From Nageia nagi (lineage: Eukaryota > Pinophyta), in NCBI GenBank assembly GCA_050084985.1, contig JBITNC010000001.1, positions 47,864,001 through 47,928,000 on the forward strand: a DNA stretch of 64,000 nucleotides, in the 5' to 3' direction. The translations under genes and the position numbers were made by a program. The notes beneath the pieces were generated by a model. That model did not search any database and was not told the origin of the DNA. It saw nothing but the letters and a program-made list of their open reading frames with translations. This document shows, in pieces, positions 12,590 through 23,657 of the stretch; positions within the stretch are counted from its first letter, which is position 1, and the number at the start of each line of letters is the position of its first letter.

Positions 12590-12620
12590 TACCTCTTCAA
12601 GGATTCATGATGGGATTGCT
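11808..12620. repeat. 43-bp hairpin minisatellite, about 17 units
   Basis: Each unit is CCTCATCA-AGGACTCA-TGATGAGG followed by a T-rich run and TTTTTGGTA. The arms CCTCATCA and TGATGAGG are perfect inverted repeats with an 8-base loop. Units start near 11811, 11878, 11924, 11968, 12011, 12054, 12098, 12142, 12183, 12225, 12268, 12324, 12363, 12405, 12448, 12490 and 12592. Spacing is mostly 40-45 bp. The hairpin half is much better conserved than the T-rich half. A reading frame across it is only the repeat translated. Confidence 0.9.
12529..12582. repeat. (AT)27 microsatellite
   Basis: An uninterrupted AT dinucleotide run of 54 bp, lying between the sixteenth and seventeenth minisatellite units. 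Its length and purity suggest it is recent and probably polymorphic. Confidence 0.97.
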
Positions 12621-12828
12621 TCTAATTGTTGGATTTATAATGAAAATATTGAATTTTATGTTGTTGAATATTTTCATATTTATAGATAATTATTTGAAAA
12701 ATTGTAGTATTTAATTGCATGATTTACCAAGTTTGGCTTTTTTTTAATGTTTTATGAAAAATATTTGCAAGGGGTATAGAATATGGTATAATACATTCAA
12801 TTTGTGGATTGATGGTAATGAGTGTAAT

Positions 12829-13210
12829 GGGAAGAAGAACATCAAATTTCAATTCAAAGGGAAGAGCAATTGCTTGCTTTCAATCCCAAATAATGATGGA
12901 AGCTATGAATTTTAACGATGTTCTAGAGGTGAAATGAATGGAATGTGGTAGGGAAAGAACATTGATTTCCAATTCAAATGGGAAGAATAATTTCTTATTC
13001 TCGATCCCAAAGAATAATGGAAGCTATAAAATTTAACAATGTTCTAGGGTTGACTTCTACCAGTCTACTAGTGGCAATTTCTTACTTAAAGTTGTAGATA
13101 AAGGTAGAATTAAGAAGTTTCAAGAATAATAATGTTGACTTCCATATCAATGGGGAGAACAATTACTCACTCTTTTTCTCAATATAATGCACTTCAAATT
13201 TAACAACCCA
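12829..13210. repeat. Three imperfect repeats of about 120-175 bp
   Basis: Two units (12829-12951 and 12952-13125) share GGGAAGA.AACAT, AATTCAAA.GGGAAGA, CCCAAA.AATGATGGAAGCTAT and CGATGTTCTAG-like blocks. A third, weaker unit follows to about 13210. No coding signal was found. Confidence 0.6.
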
Positions 13211-13628
13211 TAAAGGTGGATATAGGGAATATGTGGATGTGTGAATGTATGAAGTTATAAATTTGAAATCATGAAAAATGGATAAGTAAATGAATGACAT
13301 AACTATCTGGATGTCAAACATAACATGCTAGTAACTCACCAAGCTTATAATAATAATGTATATATTATTAGGTGGAATAAATGGATAATATAATATAGAC
13401 ATGTAATAAATAAGACATTCAATATTAAATTCATCAAATAATTTTTTTTTTAGTTTCATCTACTAGGGATGATATAAAATAAGTTTATAATACACATAAG
13501 TTTGGTATGAACTCATGTGTGTGCAATGGTGTTTATTCCATTCTCTTAACACTCACAATATTAATGTTTCAAGAGCATAAAATATGTAAGTTGATTCATT
13601 CATATGAAATGTATAGTGGTCCATCGTG

Positions 13629-13830
13629 GAGACTAGACATGTTGCCACTTTGTAAGGTATACCCCACTGCCAGACAAGTGTCCACAGCCCTAGTGGAGAC
13701 TAACCCCTAGATTCCATTACAACCTTGCTCTACTTCTAGTCAAGCATCCATAGCCCCAATATAGACTAACCCCTAGATCCCATTACAAACTTGCTCTATT
13801 TCTAATTAGGCATCCATAGCCCCAATAGAG
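13629..13830. repeat. 66-bp tandem repeat, 2-3 units
   Basis: GACTAACCCCTAGAT starts units at 13697 and 13763, exactly 66 bp apart, each ending in CATCCATAGCCCCAAT. A divergent unit precedes them from 13629. The block is GC-richer than its surroundings. Confidence 0.75.
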
Positions 13831-14899
13831 GATGCTATAATCACCCAAGAATTCTACATTTTTTTTTTTAATCTTGAATCTTTTTTTTTGCTATCTATAT
13901 GTGCATTTTTCTATCTATTTTTCTCCTATCCTATATCTTGGGTTTAGGATTAAGAAAAATAATAGGACAAATAATCACTTGAAATTATGCTCAAGGAACA
14001 TCTTGCTTTTGATTGTTTTAATATTTTAAATGTGAAAATGTGTGTGAGTTCATAATAGCTTGAATATGTATCATAGTTATGGTTGTTTATCATTCTAAGT
14101 TTTAAAAAATTTGCAAAAATATATTTTAATAAAATAAAATATGTATATTATATTCATAAACTACTTCTTTATTTATACATACAACTATATATATGAAAAA
14201 TATGTGGATGGATGTATGGTTTGTACATACAACTTGGTAAGTTACTAGAATCATCATGTTTGACATTAATAGTTTTGTGACATGGAAGTAATGGAAAAAA
14301 TAGGATGAACACAATGATATGGTATGGATACATAGGGTAGCATACTCAATAGCCAATATGCTTTAGAAATGTAATTTTTAAGTGTACATATATACATTAA
14401 ATTTTATACTTTTATAGAATTTTTCAATTTTTTGGATATTTTAATTTGTTTAGATTTTTTGATATTTTTTAATCATATTTTGATTTTTTTTTATAAGTAA
14501 TTTTTAGTAAATTAGGATAAGGATGAATCCCCTAGTGTGAAGGATGTGAAAATACAAAGAAGCCAAAAATATGATGAAGGATGATTGCTCCAATGTGAAT
14601 AACATGATTTATCATCATTTGATTATGTATAATATATTAATATGATTAATGAATGGGTTGATAATAGATGAAGTAGATTAGGATCTATCATTAAAGGTAT
14701 ATCCACCTCAAATCATCAATCATCTATTAAATCGAAAAATACATGCTTTAATTGGTGACATTGATCAATATCTTGCCCCAATTGATGATGGAAAATAAAA
14801 TGTTCATGTTGAATGTAATTTCTTAACTTGTCATGAGGTTTCTTTATCTTAGTTAATATAACCCATTATTTATAATATAAATATAAAATGATTTGTGAT
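13831..14899. other. AT-rich DNA with nothing recognisable
   Basis: T-rich and A-rich runs at 13858-13890 and 14400-14500, with short frames only. No element boundary, RNA gene or conserved protein fragment was recognised. Confidence 0.4.
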
Positions 14900-15439
14900 T
14901 CAAGAATTTAAAATGGCATAAAATTTAAGTTCTCATCATTTTTTATTTTCTAAAACATGAATTCTTTGATTTCCCAAGGATTCATAGGATGTGAAATTAG
15001 ATATCTTTAAGTATTGGACATTAAAGCCTAATGGTAGAGATAAGCATTAGGGAACCCATGGAGGCTTAGGGGGAAAATGTGTTGGCTTATATTTTTTATA
15101 AATATATATCATTTTGATCCACTTAGCTTTTTAGTTTTCTTTCATCATATTATTAAACATCATCTGAAATCATTTTATTGATTGGATCTCATCTACATAA
15201 TCTTCTTTGAATTTTATTTCACATCTATTATCTTTACAATGATACCCCTATTGAACATGATATTCATAACCCAAATATATCTTATCCAAGGAGGTAAGTT
15301 ATCCAAAAATATAATATGAAACCTACATGATTTGAAATGGTCCTCTAATAAATATAAATGTTGCTTTTGTTTTTGAATTTTATGTGGCAAACTCCATCTT
15401 CGATCATTGTATAATGTTGTAATGTGAGTATAGATTTTC

Positions 15440-16060
15440 ATCTCTTAGAACATAGTGGACCTTCCCCTCATGAATATATATGGGACCCATTATATTTCTT
15501 GAATACATGGTATCCCAAAAAGAACATTATATTGTTGGATATTTCCTTCAATAATATATAGTGATGTTTGTATTATCTTGGATTTGATAGTGATGGGTAA
15601 TACTACTAATCCTACTATTGAATATAAGGCATTGTTGAATGCCTTTATTTACACAAATGGTCTAGAAATATAAGATAAGACAATATTCAAATTTTGATAA
15701 GCTGATATAGACATGATGTTGATATCTAACCCTTCATCTATTAATATTCTCTTAAAAAGCTTACCATCTACTTTATTGATGATGTGTAAAGGAGGATCTA
15801 ATCCTCAAGATTCGTTATTTGGTTTTATCTCATAATCATAAAGGGTAATTATGGGTTGTTGTCATGTTTTAATATTTTAAACAAATGAAATAAAACTTTT
15901 AGGATCACTAACATCCATTTCAATTTCTTTAAGTGTTTGATTCATCACATCCCTATAAGTTTTAGATTGTTGTAATAACTCGAATAAGATCATTTTTATA
16001 GGCAATTTTTTTAACTATTATCATTGTTGTTCATTTGAGTCCAAGTATGTATCCTTTGAT
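15440..16060 (-). pseudogene. T3 Gag-protease linker and aspartic protease
   Basis: RDVMNQTLKEIEMDVSDP (about 15960) parallels REAMNQLLQTIELNINDL of T2. It is followed by PPLHIINKVDGKLFKRILID-EGL, a protease active-site region in which D-x-G-S has become D-E-G-L. The segment with YNVLFGIPCIQE matches YNLLVGGPWIRD of T2. Frame breaks are present. Confidence 0.65.
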
Positions 16061-16870
16061 TGCAACTAGGTATAATGTTTATAGTATTTACTTGATATGG
16101 AAGAAATGAATTTTGATAAATTCCTAAATTTTGATTTGAAATAGCAATAGGATTATCCACTTCCAACTTACCCTTATTGATTAAATATTGAATTTTATCT
16201 TTTAATATTCTACAATTACTTGTATCATGATCCTTTTGATGATGAAAATTACAAAAATAATTTTTTTATACCATTTGCTTTGTTTATCTTTAGGAATTTT
16301 TGGTTTTAATTTTTTAGGGTTTGATATTTTTCATGATTTTTTTATTTTTTTTTAATGAGGTGAAGAATAACCTTCCCCCAACATAAATGATGTGAAAGAT
16401 AAGAAAGTCAAAGGTGTGATGGATTCAAGCTCAATGTCATATAAGGGTCTACTTTAAGCTCTCCCTTATTAATCAATTCTTATACTTTAATTTTTAAAGT
16501 TTGACATTTATCGATATCATGCCCTCTTTGATGATGATAATTACAATACTCAATTTCATTGTACCATTTTGACTTTTTTACATTTAGATCAATATCTCAT
16601 TTAAGTTTAGAGAGAGAGATCACATGATTTTTGTATAATTTTTGAAAAATATTTGATAATGGTTCAGTCAATGGGGTAAATTCCCTAGGGAGAATTTGTT
16701 ATTTCTTAGAATGTTGTGTATTTGGCAACCTTCCTTTTCAATCAAGAGGAAAAGTGCATGATAATGAGTTTTTATCATATCCATTTTTGCCTTGACATGA
16801 TAGTTGAGATGATTGAGATTTATGTTGGGATTTTTCTAGAGAAGATTTCAAGCATAGCTTTGTTAATGTG
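16060..16870 (-). pseudogene. gag: T3 gag fragment with two zinc fingers
   Basis: The first finger (about 16441-16578) reads KWYNEIEYCNYHHQRGHDID followed by KC. The second (about 16140-16275) reads YFCNFHHQKDHDTSNC followed by RILKDKIQYLINKGKLEVDN. Each is the nucleocapsid finger of this Gag family, which in T2 is present once (21063-21172). Both are followed by the same INKG-L-V-D segment, so the domain appears duplicated, or two Gag fragments are juxtaposed. Several stops and frameshifts make it non-functional. Confidence 0.65.
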
Positions 16871-17639
16871 TTTTTATTAATAATTTGCAAATTATAGGTT
16901 GACAAATTGTTGAAATGAAGTTAAGTGCATTAGAGTTACTAGTGATACATTTACAAAAGAGATATCACACAAACCATAACAAATCATATTTGTTGCATTT
17001 TTATGTTGATATTATAGTGCTATAAGGATGGCCCTTATATGTAATATGCATAAAAAATGAGGTACAGGGGGTGTTTACTATTTTTTCTAGTCCATTTTTA
17101 TTTACTATATTTTGTGGTAATGTTATTAAATTCAAGCTATTTTTATATTTTTTGTATTCTATTTTCTATTTGTGTAATCTCCAATGACTATTATCGAGTG
17201 CTAGTGATTGATACTAGGGCACTAGAGATTGGAATAAAATACCAATGATTGGATTGGATTGCTAGCAATTCTAAGTAAAAGTGTGAAAATGCCAGCAAGC
17301 AAAGATATAGGGTATACATTTCAATTTTTTTCAATTTTGAAAGCATAATTTAGGCATTAAAATGAAAAATAGAAATGAACCCCTTGTCTTTGATTTCTTT
17401 GCCTAGATTAAATATAGGAAGGGTAGATTAATGTTTAGGTAATATCCATTATTTTTTCTTTATTTAAATAAATTACACTAATGCTATCTATCTTTGTTAG
17501 TTTTGGGAATGAACAAACAAACTCACCTAATATTTTCCATTACACTCACTTATGCTCTCCTTTTGCAATGAAAGGTGATCTTCAATGATCAAAATGGGTG
17601 AAATAGGAAAAGAGTAAATGAAAGCTTTTTATTTTTCTC
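16871..17639. other. Spacer between T3 and T2
   Basis: AT-rich sequence. A short hydrophobic frame at 17057-17248 has no recognisable domain and is probably chance. No target duplication was found for T3 here. Confidence 0.4.
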
Positions 17640-18150
17640 ACGTCATACCATTAATGTTGGTAATGAACTCTCATTAAATTACTTCCACACTCTAAAAGAG
17701 GAATTAACTTTCATTAATAATGGAATGAATATAAGGTCAATTTACTAGGGTTAAGGTAGATTCAAATATATTAAATTGATTAATTTATTAGGTGGGTATT
17801 TTCCTTCACATTAATACTCTTGATTTTCCACCTCATCACTCCAAAAAGAGGTGGAATGATGGTAATTTGAAGAGGAATTAAAGAACCTCATCTAAGGAAA
17901 TTAATTTCACATTAAAAATCTTTCTATGTGCCTTACCACTTCGAAAGGAGGTTGAAGGATTGTGACTCAAAAAGGAGTTAAATAATCTTATTTAAGGTAA
18001 TTTACACTCACTTAAATAGGTTATTACATGTCTTATTTTACCTCTCTAAAGGAGGTCAAAGGTAGATGTGATTAGTAAGAGTTGGTAAATGAACTTCACC
18101 TAATTACTTTTGCACTCATAAGATGTAAATGAATCTCATTAATTTTTGGT
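17640..18150 (+). repeat. Short hairpin repeats in T2 LTR/leader
   Basis: Diverged repeats carry the core ACCTCTCTAAAGGAGGTC (18041), CCACTTCGAAAGGAGGTTG (17937) and CACTCCAAAAAGAGGTGG (17843). Each is a short inverted repeat and is followed by TGATTAGTAA- or ATGAACTTCA-like sequence. The related part of T1 is 1-240. Probably U3 repeats. Confidence 0.5.
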
Positions 18151-18470
18151 TAAAAAATCACACTAAAAGTGGTAATGAATCTTTTTGGTTAGATTAAGAC
18201 TCATTAGTTAAAATATTATTTTGTTCACATTAAATAAAATATAATCAAAGGACATGTATGTTGGGTTGGGTTGTAGTTATGATGAGTTCTTTTATCTTTA
18301 CTAAATATGTATAATGCCTTTTAAAAAGAAACAAAATGAGTTGGAGGTGATGACCAATCATTGATTCTACATTCCTTGTGTACCCACCTACTACGTCATA
18401 AGCCATAGAGCCAAACTTGGAGATGAATATCGGGTTCTAGGATAAAAGTTATCACTTTCCACTAGGTGAC

Positions 18471-18478
18471 TATAAATA
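18471..18478 (+). promoter_or_regulatory. TATA box, T2 promoter
   Basis: TATAAATA followed by AGGAGGCTATGCTTGGGTTCC, conserved with T1 at 526. It lies about 440 bp upstream of gag. Confidence 0.5.
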
Positions 18479-18911
18479 AGGAGGCTATGCTTGGGTTCCA
18501 CTATCTAGATAGTCTTCAATGATATTCCTTGAGCCCCATTACACTAAGGGGACCACCTTAAGTACCAATACAATACTTTGTCATAGATCACCTATAGGAT
18601 TCCAACCTACCCTTGTTTAAACTCTGACTAGAAAAAATAAAACTAGAAAAATTAACAAGAATAAAATCATTGATTCACATTTCTCATTAAAGAAAAATTA
18701 ATTCAATCTATCAACAAAATTATATAAGATAATCACACCAAAAAGGTGAGTTTATAAATAGGCTATTTATGCATTCATTTATTTTCTTAATAATATAAAT
18801 AAAAAATAAAAATATAATTTCTATGAACAATGCATGTTTTCTTTTACTTCTTATTTAACAAAAAACAAAAATAAAATTAAAGAAGTGCAAAGTCCTAAAA
18901 AATGAAAGAGA

Positions 18912-21316
18912 ATGGTTAATACTCATTCTCAAATAGCTCATCAACAACAAGAGCCTTATGATGAAACTTACCAAGAGAGACAACCTAGCCATAGGTCTCA
19001 TAGGTCTAGCATAGACATATCAAGGAGAGGAACTCCTCAAGTAACAAAGGATACCTTAAAAAAATTGAGACAACATTTAACCTAGTTAAGGATTCCTCAT
19101 TCTTTTCACATTCATAGTATTTTGTTAGATTTAACTTATCTAACAAAAGATACACCAATAGGTAATGAGAAAGACATAATTTTAAGGAATGTTACCCCAT
19201 CACAGATGCATTCAACTTATGTAATTTTACAAAAGGATCCTTTTAAACCAAAGTATGATCATGTTATGCATTATCTACCAGATGGATTTCTTTTTCAATC
19301 CTATATAAGATGATATGATTATACCCCTTACACCATTTCTATAAGGATGGATGAGTTTGATGATAGAATCTTGATACATACAACTACTCCAGGACCTAAA
19401 TCTATAAGCCATGCTAGGGTATATAATGATGCTTATCATATTTTGAAAACAAATATTCCTACTCATAGGAATAGTCATTCTTCTTTAATTATGAGTTACA
19501 AGGATCCTAGTACTACTTATACTACCCTTAGGACTAGAACTAAAACTCCCAAATAAAGACATAGAGGAAATATTGATCCTTTAAGGTATAAGGTATAAGA
19601 AATGCCATCATATATGGGTAAATCAAATCAAAATCAAGAACAAATTTAGGATGATCAAAAAATTATTTTATATAAACCAAACAAACCTAGAGAATTGGGG
19701 CAAAATCCATGTCTGCAAACATAGCCTATGTTTCATGCATATCAAAGCAAAACACTGATAGGGAAACCTAACAAATAAAAGGTTCAAACTCAAATTCAAA
19801 ATGGACCTAATAAAAAATAGTAGACAATAGGACGTTACCATCTAGAGAAAGATGTTTGTCTCCTCAAGGTCATAAAAATTATAAAAATTAAAATCTTTGC
19901 TTATCTAATAAAAAGGAAGTATTACATTAGCAACAACAACCTCTAAAATCCCCTCTACCTTGGTCTAGACATGAAGTTAAAAAATATCATTCTCTTACAC
20001 CTTTATATCAATAGGGGTAACAATAGTTGACTCCATATCAATCAATTCCACCTACTCCACCATATAATAAAAATTATTATGGTGATCAAACACCTTCCAA
20101 AAGAAGTTACTAATCATCTCCATAAAATGAACAAAGGGAATGTAATAGGGATAATAAACATCCTATCATTCCTACAAAACCAACTAATAACTTTGATGAA
20201 AGGTTAATAGATATTGAGAAAATGTTACATCAATAAAACAAACATAAATTCTCTTACAAAATAATTTGTAATGAGCCCATACACCCAAGTGTTCCTAAGA
20301 CAGATATCCCTTTCAAATTTGAGATTTGAAAAATCAAATATTTCAAAGGAAAGGAGGATCCTAAATATCATATAAAATTCTTTTCCAACAATGTTGCTTT
20401 GATGTTATGTATCTTTCCTATGACACTTTCTAGACAAGCAATGGATTGATACAATAGCTTGAATGAACACAACATCATGGCATATGCACAATTGGCTAAC
20501 TTATTCTTAGAACACTTTATGATAAATATTAAGGATAAAACTTCCATAACTGATCTCATAAGATTGCAATAATTTTAGGATGAGATAGTTACAAATTTTA
20601 TTTGAATATGGAGGGTGATTTTGACAAGCATACCTTATACTCCACCATAAGAAGAACTAGTGAAAATATTTAGTAAAATTTATCTAATACCTTTCTAGTA
20701 CCTTATTGATTCAATAATACAAAACATTTTAGGAAGCAATATCTCAAGCTATTGTAATAAAAAAGGTTAAAATCCAAGATGGAAAACTAAAAGGTAAAAA
20801 GGAAGAACCTTATGTTAGAAATAGAAATTAGGTAGAACAATATACAAAACTAATGTTTGGTAATAAATTTTCTTATCTTAAAGATGGAGAAACAAAACCT
20901 CTACAAAACATACCTATTCTATAAAATGAAGAAAGAAAACCTAGTCCATTCCCTAGAAAGTTTACTCCTTTGATCGAATCTCTTTATGATATCCTAAAAA
21001 AATTAATGGACCATCAAATGATTACATTACCTAAAATACGACCTAAAATATCAAATGCAAGAGATAGTAAATGGTATAATGAGAATGATTATTGTCATTA
21101 CCATCATCAAAAGGGTCATACTATAGGAAAATGTAGAACATTAGAACATAAGGTTCAAAATTTGATTGATTAAGAAAGATTACAAGTAAATAATGCATTA
21201 ATTATCCCTAATCAAAATCTAGAAATATATCAATATCCACTTTCTTAACATCAAGAAAAGACTATAGCATCACACATATTGAAAATTCAAGTAACACATA
21301 AAGGGTTTGAATATTA
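18912..21316 (+). pseudogene. gag: T2 gag (decayed)
   Basis: From ATG 18912 the frame begins MVNTHSQIAHQQQEPYDE and stays open for about 60 codons, further than in T1. The Gag capsid-like region lies about 20290-20760. The nucleocapsid finger lies within the open stretch 20970-21173 and reads YCHYHHQKGHTIGKC, with all metal-binding positions kept. Stops such as TAA for CAA and small deletions (about 20370) break the frame elsewhere. Function: particle formation and RNA binding for this retrotransposon. Confidence 0.8.
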
Positions 21317-22064
21317 TTGTACTTTTTTTTCTATGGTAAGCTAACCATAAGAGCCCAAAGTGCCCAAGAAAGGCAAGCTGATATTCCTAATAATCAAATG
21401 AATGATGGTATTATACAACCATATATACCTAGACCTCAACCTCTTAAGGTTTTAGTAAAAGGAGCTTTACAACATCAATTGAGAAACTCACAAGTAAATA
21501 TGTATTTATTTGAGTTACTACAACAATCCAAAGATAATAGAGAAGCTATGAACCAATTGTTACAAACAATTGAGCTAAATATTAATGATCTTGAAAGGTT
21601 TATGTCTTTTATGGAAAATATTAAAATAATTCAAAAACCCACTATTGCCTTCCATAATCATGAAGTTAGGTAATTAAATCATTCACAAGGTCAATATCCT
21701 CTGTTACATATTATAGCCAAGATATATGGGAGGGCTTTTAAGAGGATACTAATTAATGAAGGTTCTACAATAAATATCATTTATACAATGGTCTATAAAG
21801 AACTTGAATATTATTTTTTCACACATATGTGCACCTTATTTAAAATTAAGAGATTTCAATGATGCTTTTTGCTCAATAATGGGATCTATTTCATTACCTA
21901 TTACTATGGGATCTAAAATAGTACAAACATTATTACAAGTTATTAAAGGAGATATAATGCAATACAACTTACTCGTAGGGGGACCCTGGATTAGAGACAT
22001 GCAATGTGTCCCATCAATGTATCATAACTGCCTAAAATACATTCATGATGGGGTGGTACATTAA
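21317..22064 (+). pseudogene. T2 Gag-protease linker and aspartic protease
   Basis: 21317-21673 is an open linker (REAMNQLLQTIELNINDLER). The protease follows, but the active-site Asp codon of the D-E-G-S motif has become AAT (Asn) at 21755-21757, so it would be inactive even without stops. 21804-22064 is open and holds LPITMGSKIVQTLLQVI and YNLLVGGPWIRD followed by a CVPSMYH segment, typical of the Tat-type protease C-terminal part. Confidence 0.75.
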
Positions 22065-23440
22065 GTACTTGGAGATGAAAATCCATATTCCCATTGCAAT
22101 TATATGCGTCTTTCAGGAGAGACTACTTTGCCTTCTCATTATTTTACATCACCTATAGTTTCTAAAAAGGTGTTAATAGCATATATTGATAAAAAAGGTG
22201 TTTCTACAAGTTATTTAAAGGGGAAATATACCATTGATTTTGAAATACCTTATACACCAAATACTAATGGGGATCCATTACTAAAAATAAAATCAACAAT
22301 CCTAGAGAAGTAAACATGGGAAGAAAGATCACAAAAATTAGATAGCATGCAAAGCTTCATAATCAAAAACATCTTGTCCCATAAATGCATCAAATAATGA
22401 TAAGACTATAAAATATAAATCATATGATATCTATCCTATGACTACAAGATTAATTGATAATGGAATATGAGAGTTTGCCATTAACGATGCCATTTTTAAT
22501 ATTCCTACAACTTAAGAAATATTAAGACCTAAAGAGTCTCCTAGTGTAGTAGGGAAATTAGTACCACTTATCTAATAATTTTTTTTTGTATATCATGGTC
22601 CAATAGAACCACCTATTCTCCCTTTACCTCAGGATAACAAAGGAATATTTTGTAATTCATTATAATACTTATCATTGAATGTAAGATCATTCGTCCAAAG
22701 ATACTTTGATAGGTGTCAATGGAAAGGATAAGGTTTAAGATGATATGAATGAGGGCCTAGGTACACCATTTATATTCATTATCAAATGCCCAATGATAAG
22801 ACATGATTAGGTTATAAGAACAAAAATTTAGGAGTATCCAGTTATTAGATAATTGAGCTAGAACTAGAACCTAAAACATATGAAATTTTTTTTGAAACAC
22901 TTAAATAGATGACAAATCAAGATGATATGGAGTCTGGATCATTATTCTTAGGAGGATTATTTTCTAATGTGTCAATTAATATTATAGAAATCATGGAAAT
23001 ATATGATAATATTATGCATAAAATGAACTTTGATTGGTATAAAAGTGATGAGTTTGATGAATTTGAGATAATAGGATTGGAAAATTCAAGTAGCTCTTCC
23101 TCATACTTTGTGGTAGATGAATAAACTATAGATTTTACATTGATTCATAAACAACCTATTATCCAAAATTTCAAAGACATAGATGCATTCTTATAGAATA
23201 TAGACTTGAATATTAATAATACTTTAGAAGGTTAGTATGAAGGTGAAGATGAAGCATACAATGTAAATGATAATAATTGGATTCCAATACCTAACCAATT
23301 GGAGGAAGGATCTCACATGTTAGTTGAAGAAACTATTGAGGTTGACTTAAGTGATGAAACTAGTAAACCTAAAATCATTCAATTAGGAAAATCCCTTACT
23401 AAAATAAAATAAAAGAGTTTATTATAATACTCAAAGAAAA
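22065..23440 (+). pseudogene. T2 protease-RT linker region (decayed)
   Basis: Contains open stretches 22104-22313 and 22909-23124, the latter acidic and Ser-rich with no recognisable fold. Near 23325 the sequence EETIEVDLSDETSKPKII begins the conserved pre-RT segment. About 1.15 kb of this (22158-23311) is absent from T1, which shows the linker is dispensable for recognition, not for function. Confidence 0.6.
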
Positions 23441-23657
23441 ATAGAAAATATTTGCATGGTCATATGCCGATATGCCTATACTTGATCCCAATTTAGTAGT
23501 GCATAATATTGGTATAAAGGAAGGTGCAAAACCTTTTAAATGAATGATATAAAAAATGCATCCTACAATTTCTCTAATGGTAAAATAAGAATTACAAAAG
23601 CTTTTGTAAGTAAAGTTCATCCATTACATTGATTATTCTAATTGGATTTCCAATATG
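23441..23657 (+). pseudogene. T2 reverse transcriptase, first part
   Basis: The conserved pre-RT segment (DPNLVVHNIGIKEGAKP) and the start of RT (MHPTISLMVK, then FIHYIDYSNWISNM) run up to the copia insertion at 23657. The frame resumes at 41694 with VLVKK. T1 4579 marks the same point uninterrupted. Confidence 0.8.

Larger units (their letters stand above)
14900..16870 (-). mobile_element. T3: minus-strand Tat-like gag/protease relic
   Basis: Reading the minus strand from 16870 down gives a Gag tail (PREFTPLTEPLSNIF, compare T2 PRKFTPLIESLYDI), a zinc finger, a second zinc finger, the Gag-protease linker and the protease region. These are homologous to T2 21000-22100 but clearly more divergent than T1. 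Neither LTR nor RT was found, so this is a fragment or the edge of a further element. It lies between T1 and T2 in opposite orientation. Confidence 0.65.

Noticed and set aside
11808-12620. CRISPR array or rho-independent terminators
   Set aside because: Spacers are not unique, the DNA is plant retrotransposon territory, and hairpin-plus-T run is a property of the repeat.
12352-12714. A 120-codon repetitive protein
   Set aside because: It is the 43-bp minisatellite and the AT run translated; unit lengths are not multiples of three throughout.
17057-17248. Small membrane protein
   Set aside because: Chance T-rich frame with no supporting context.
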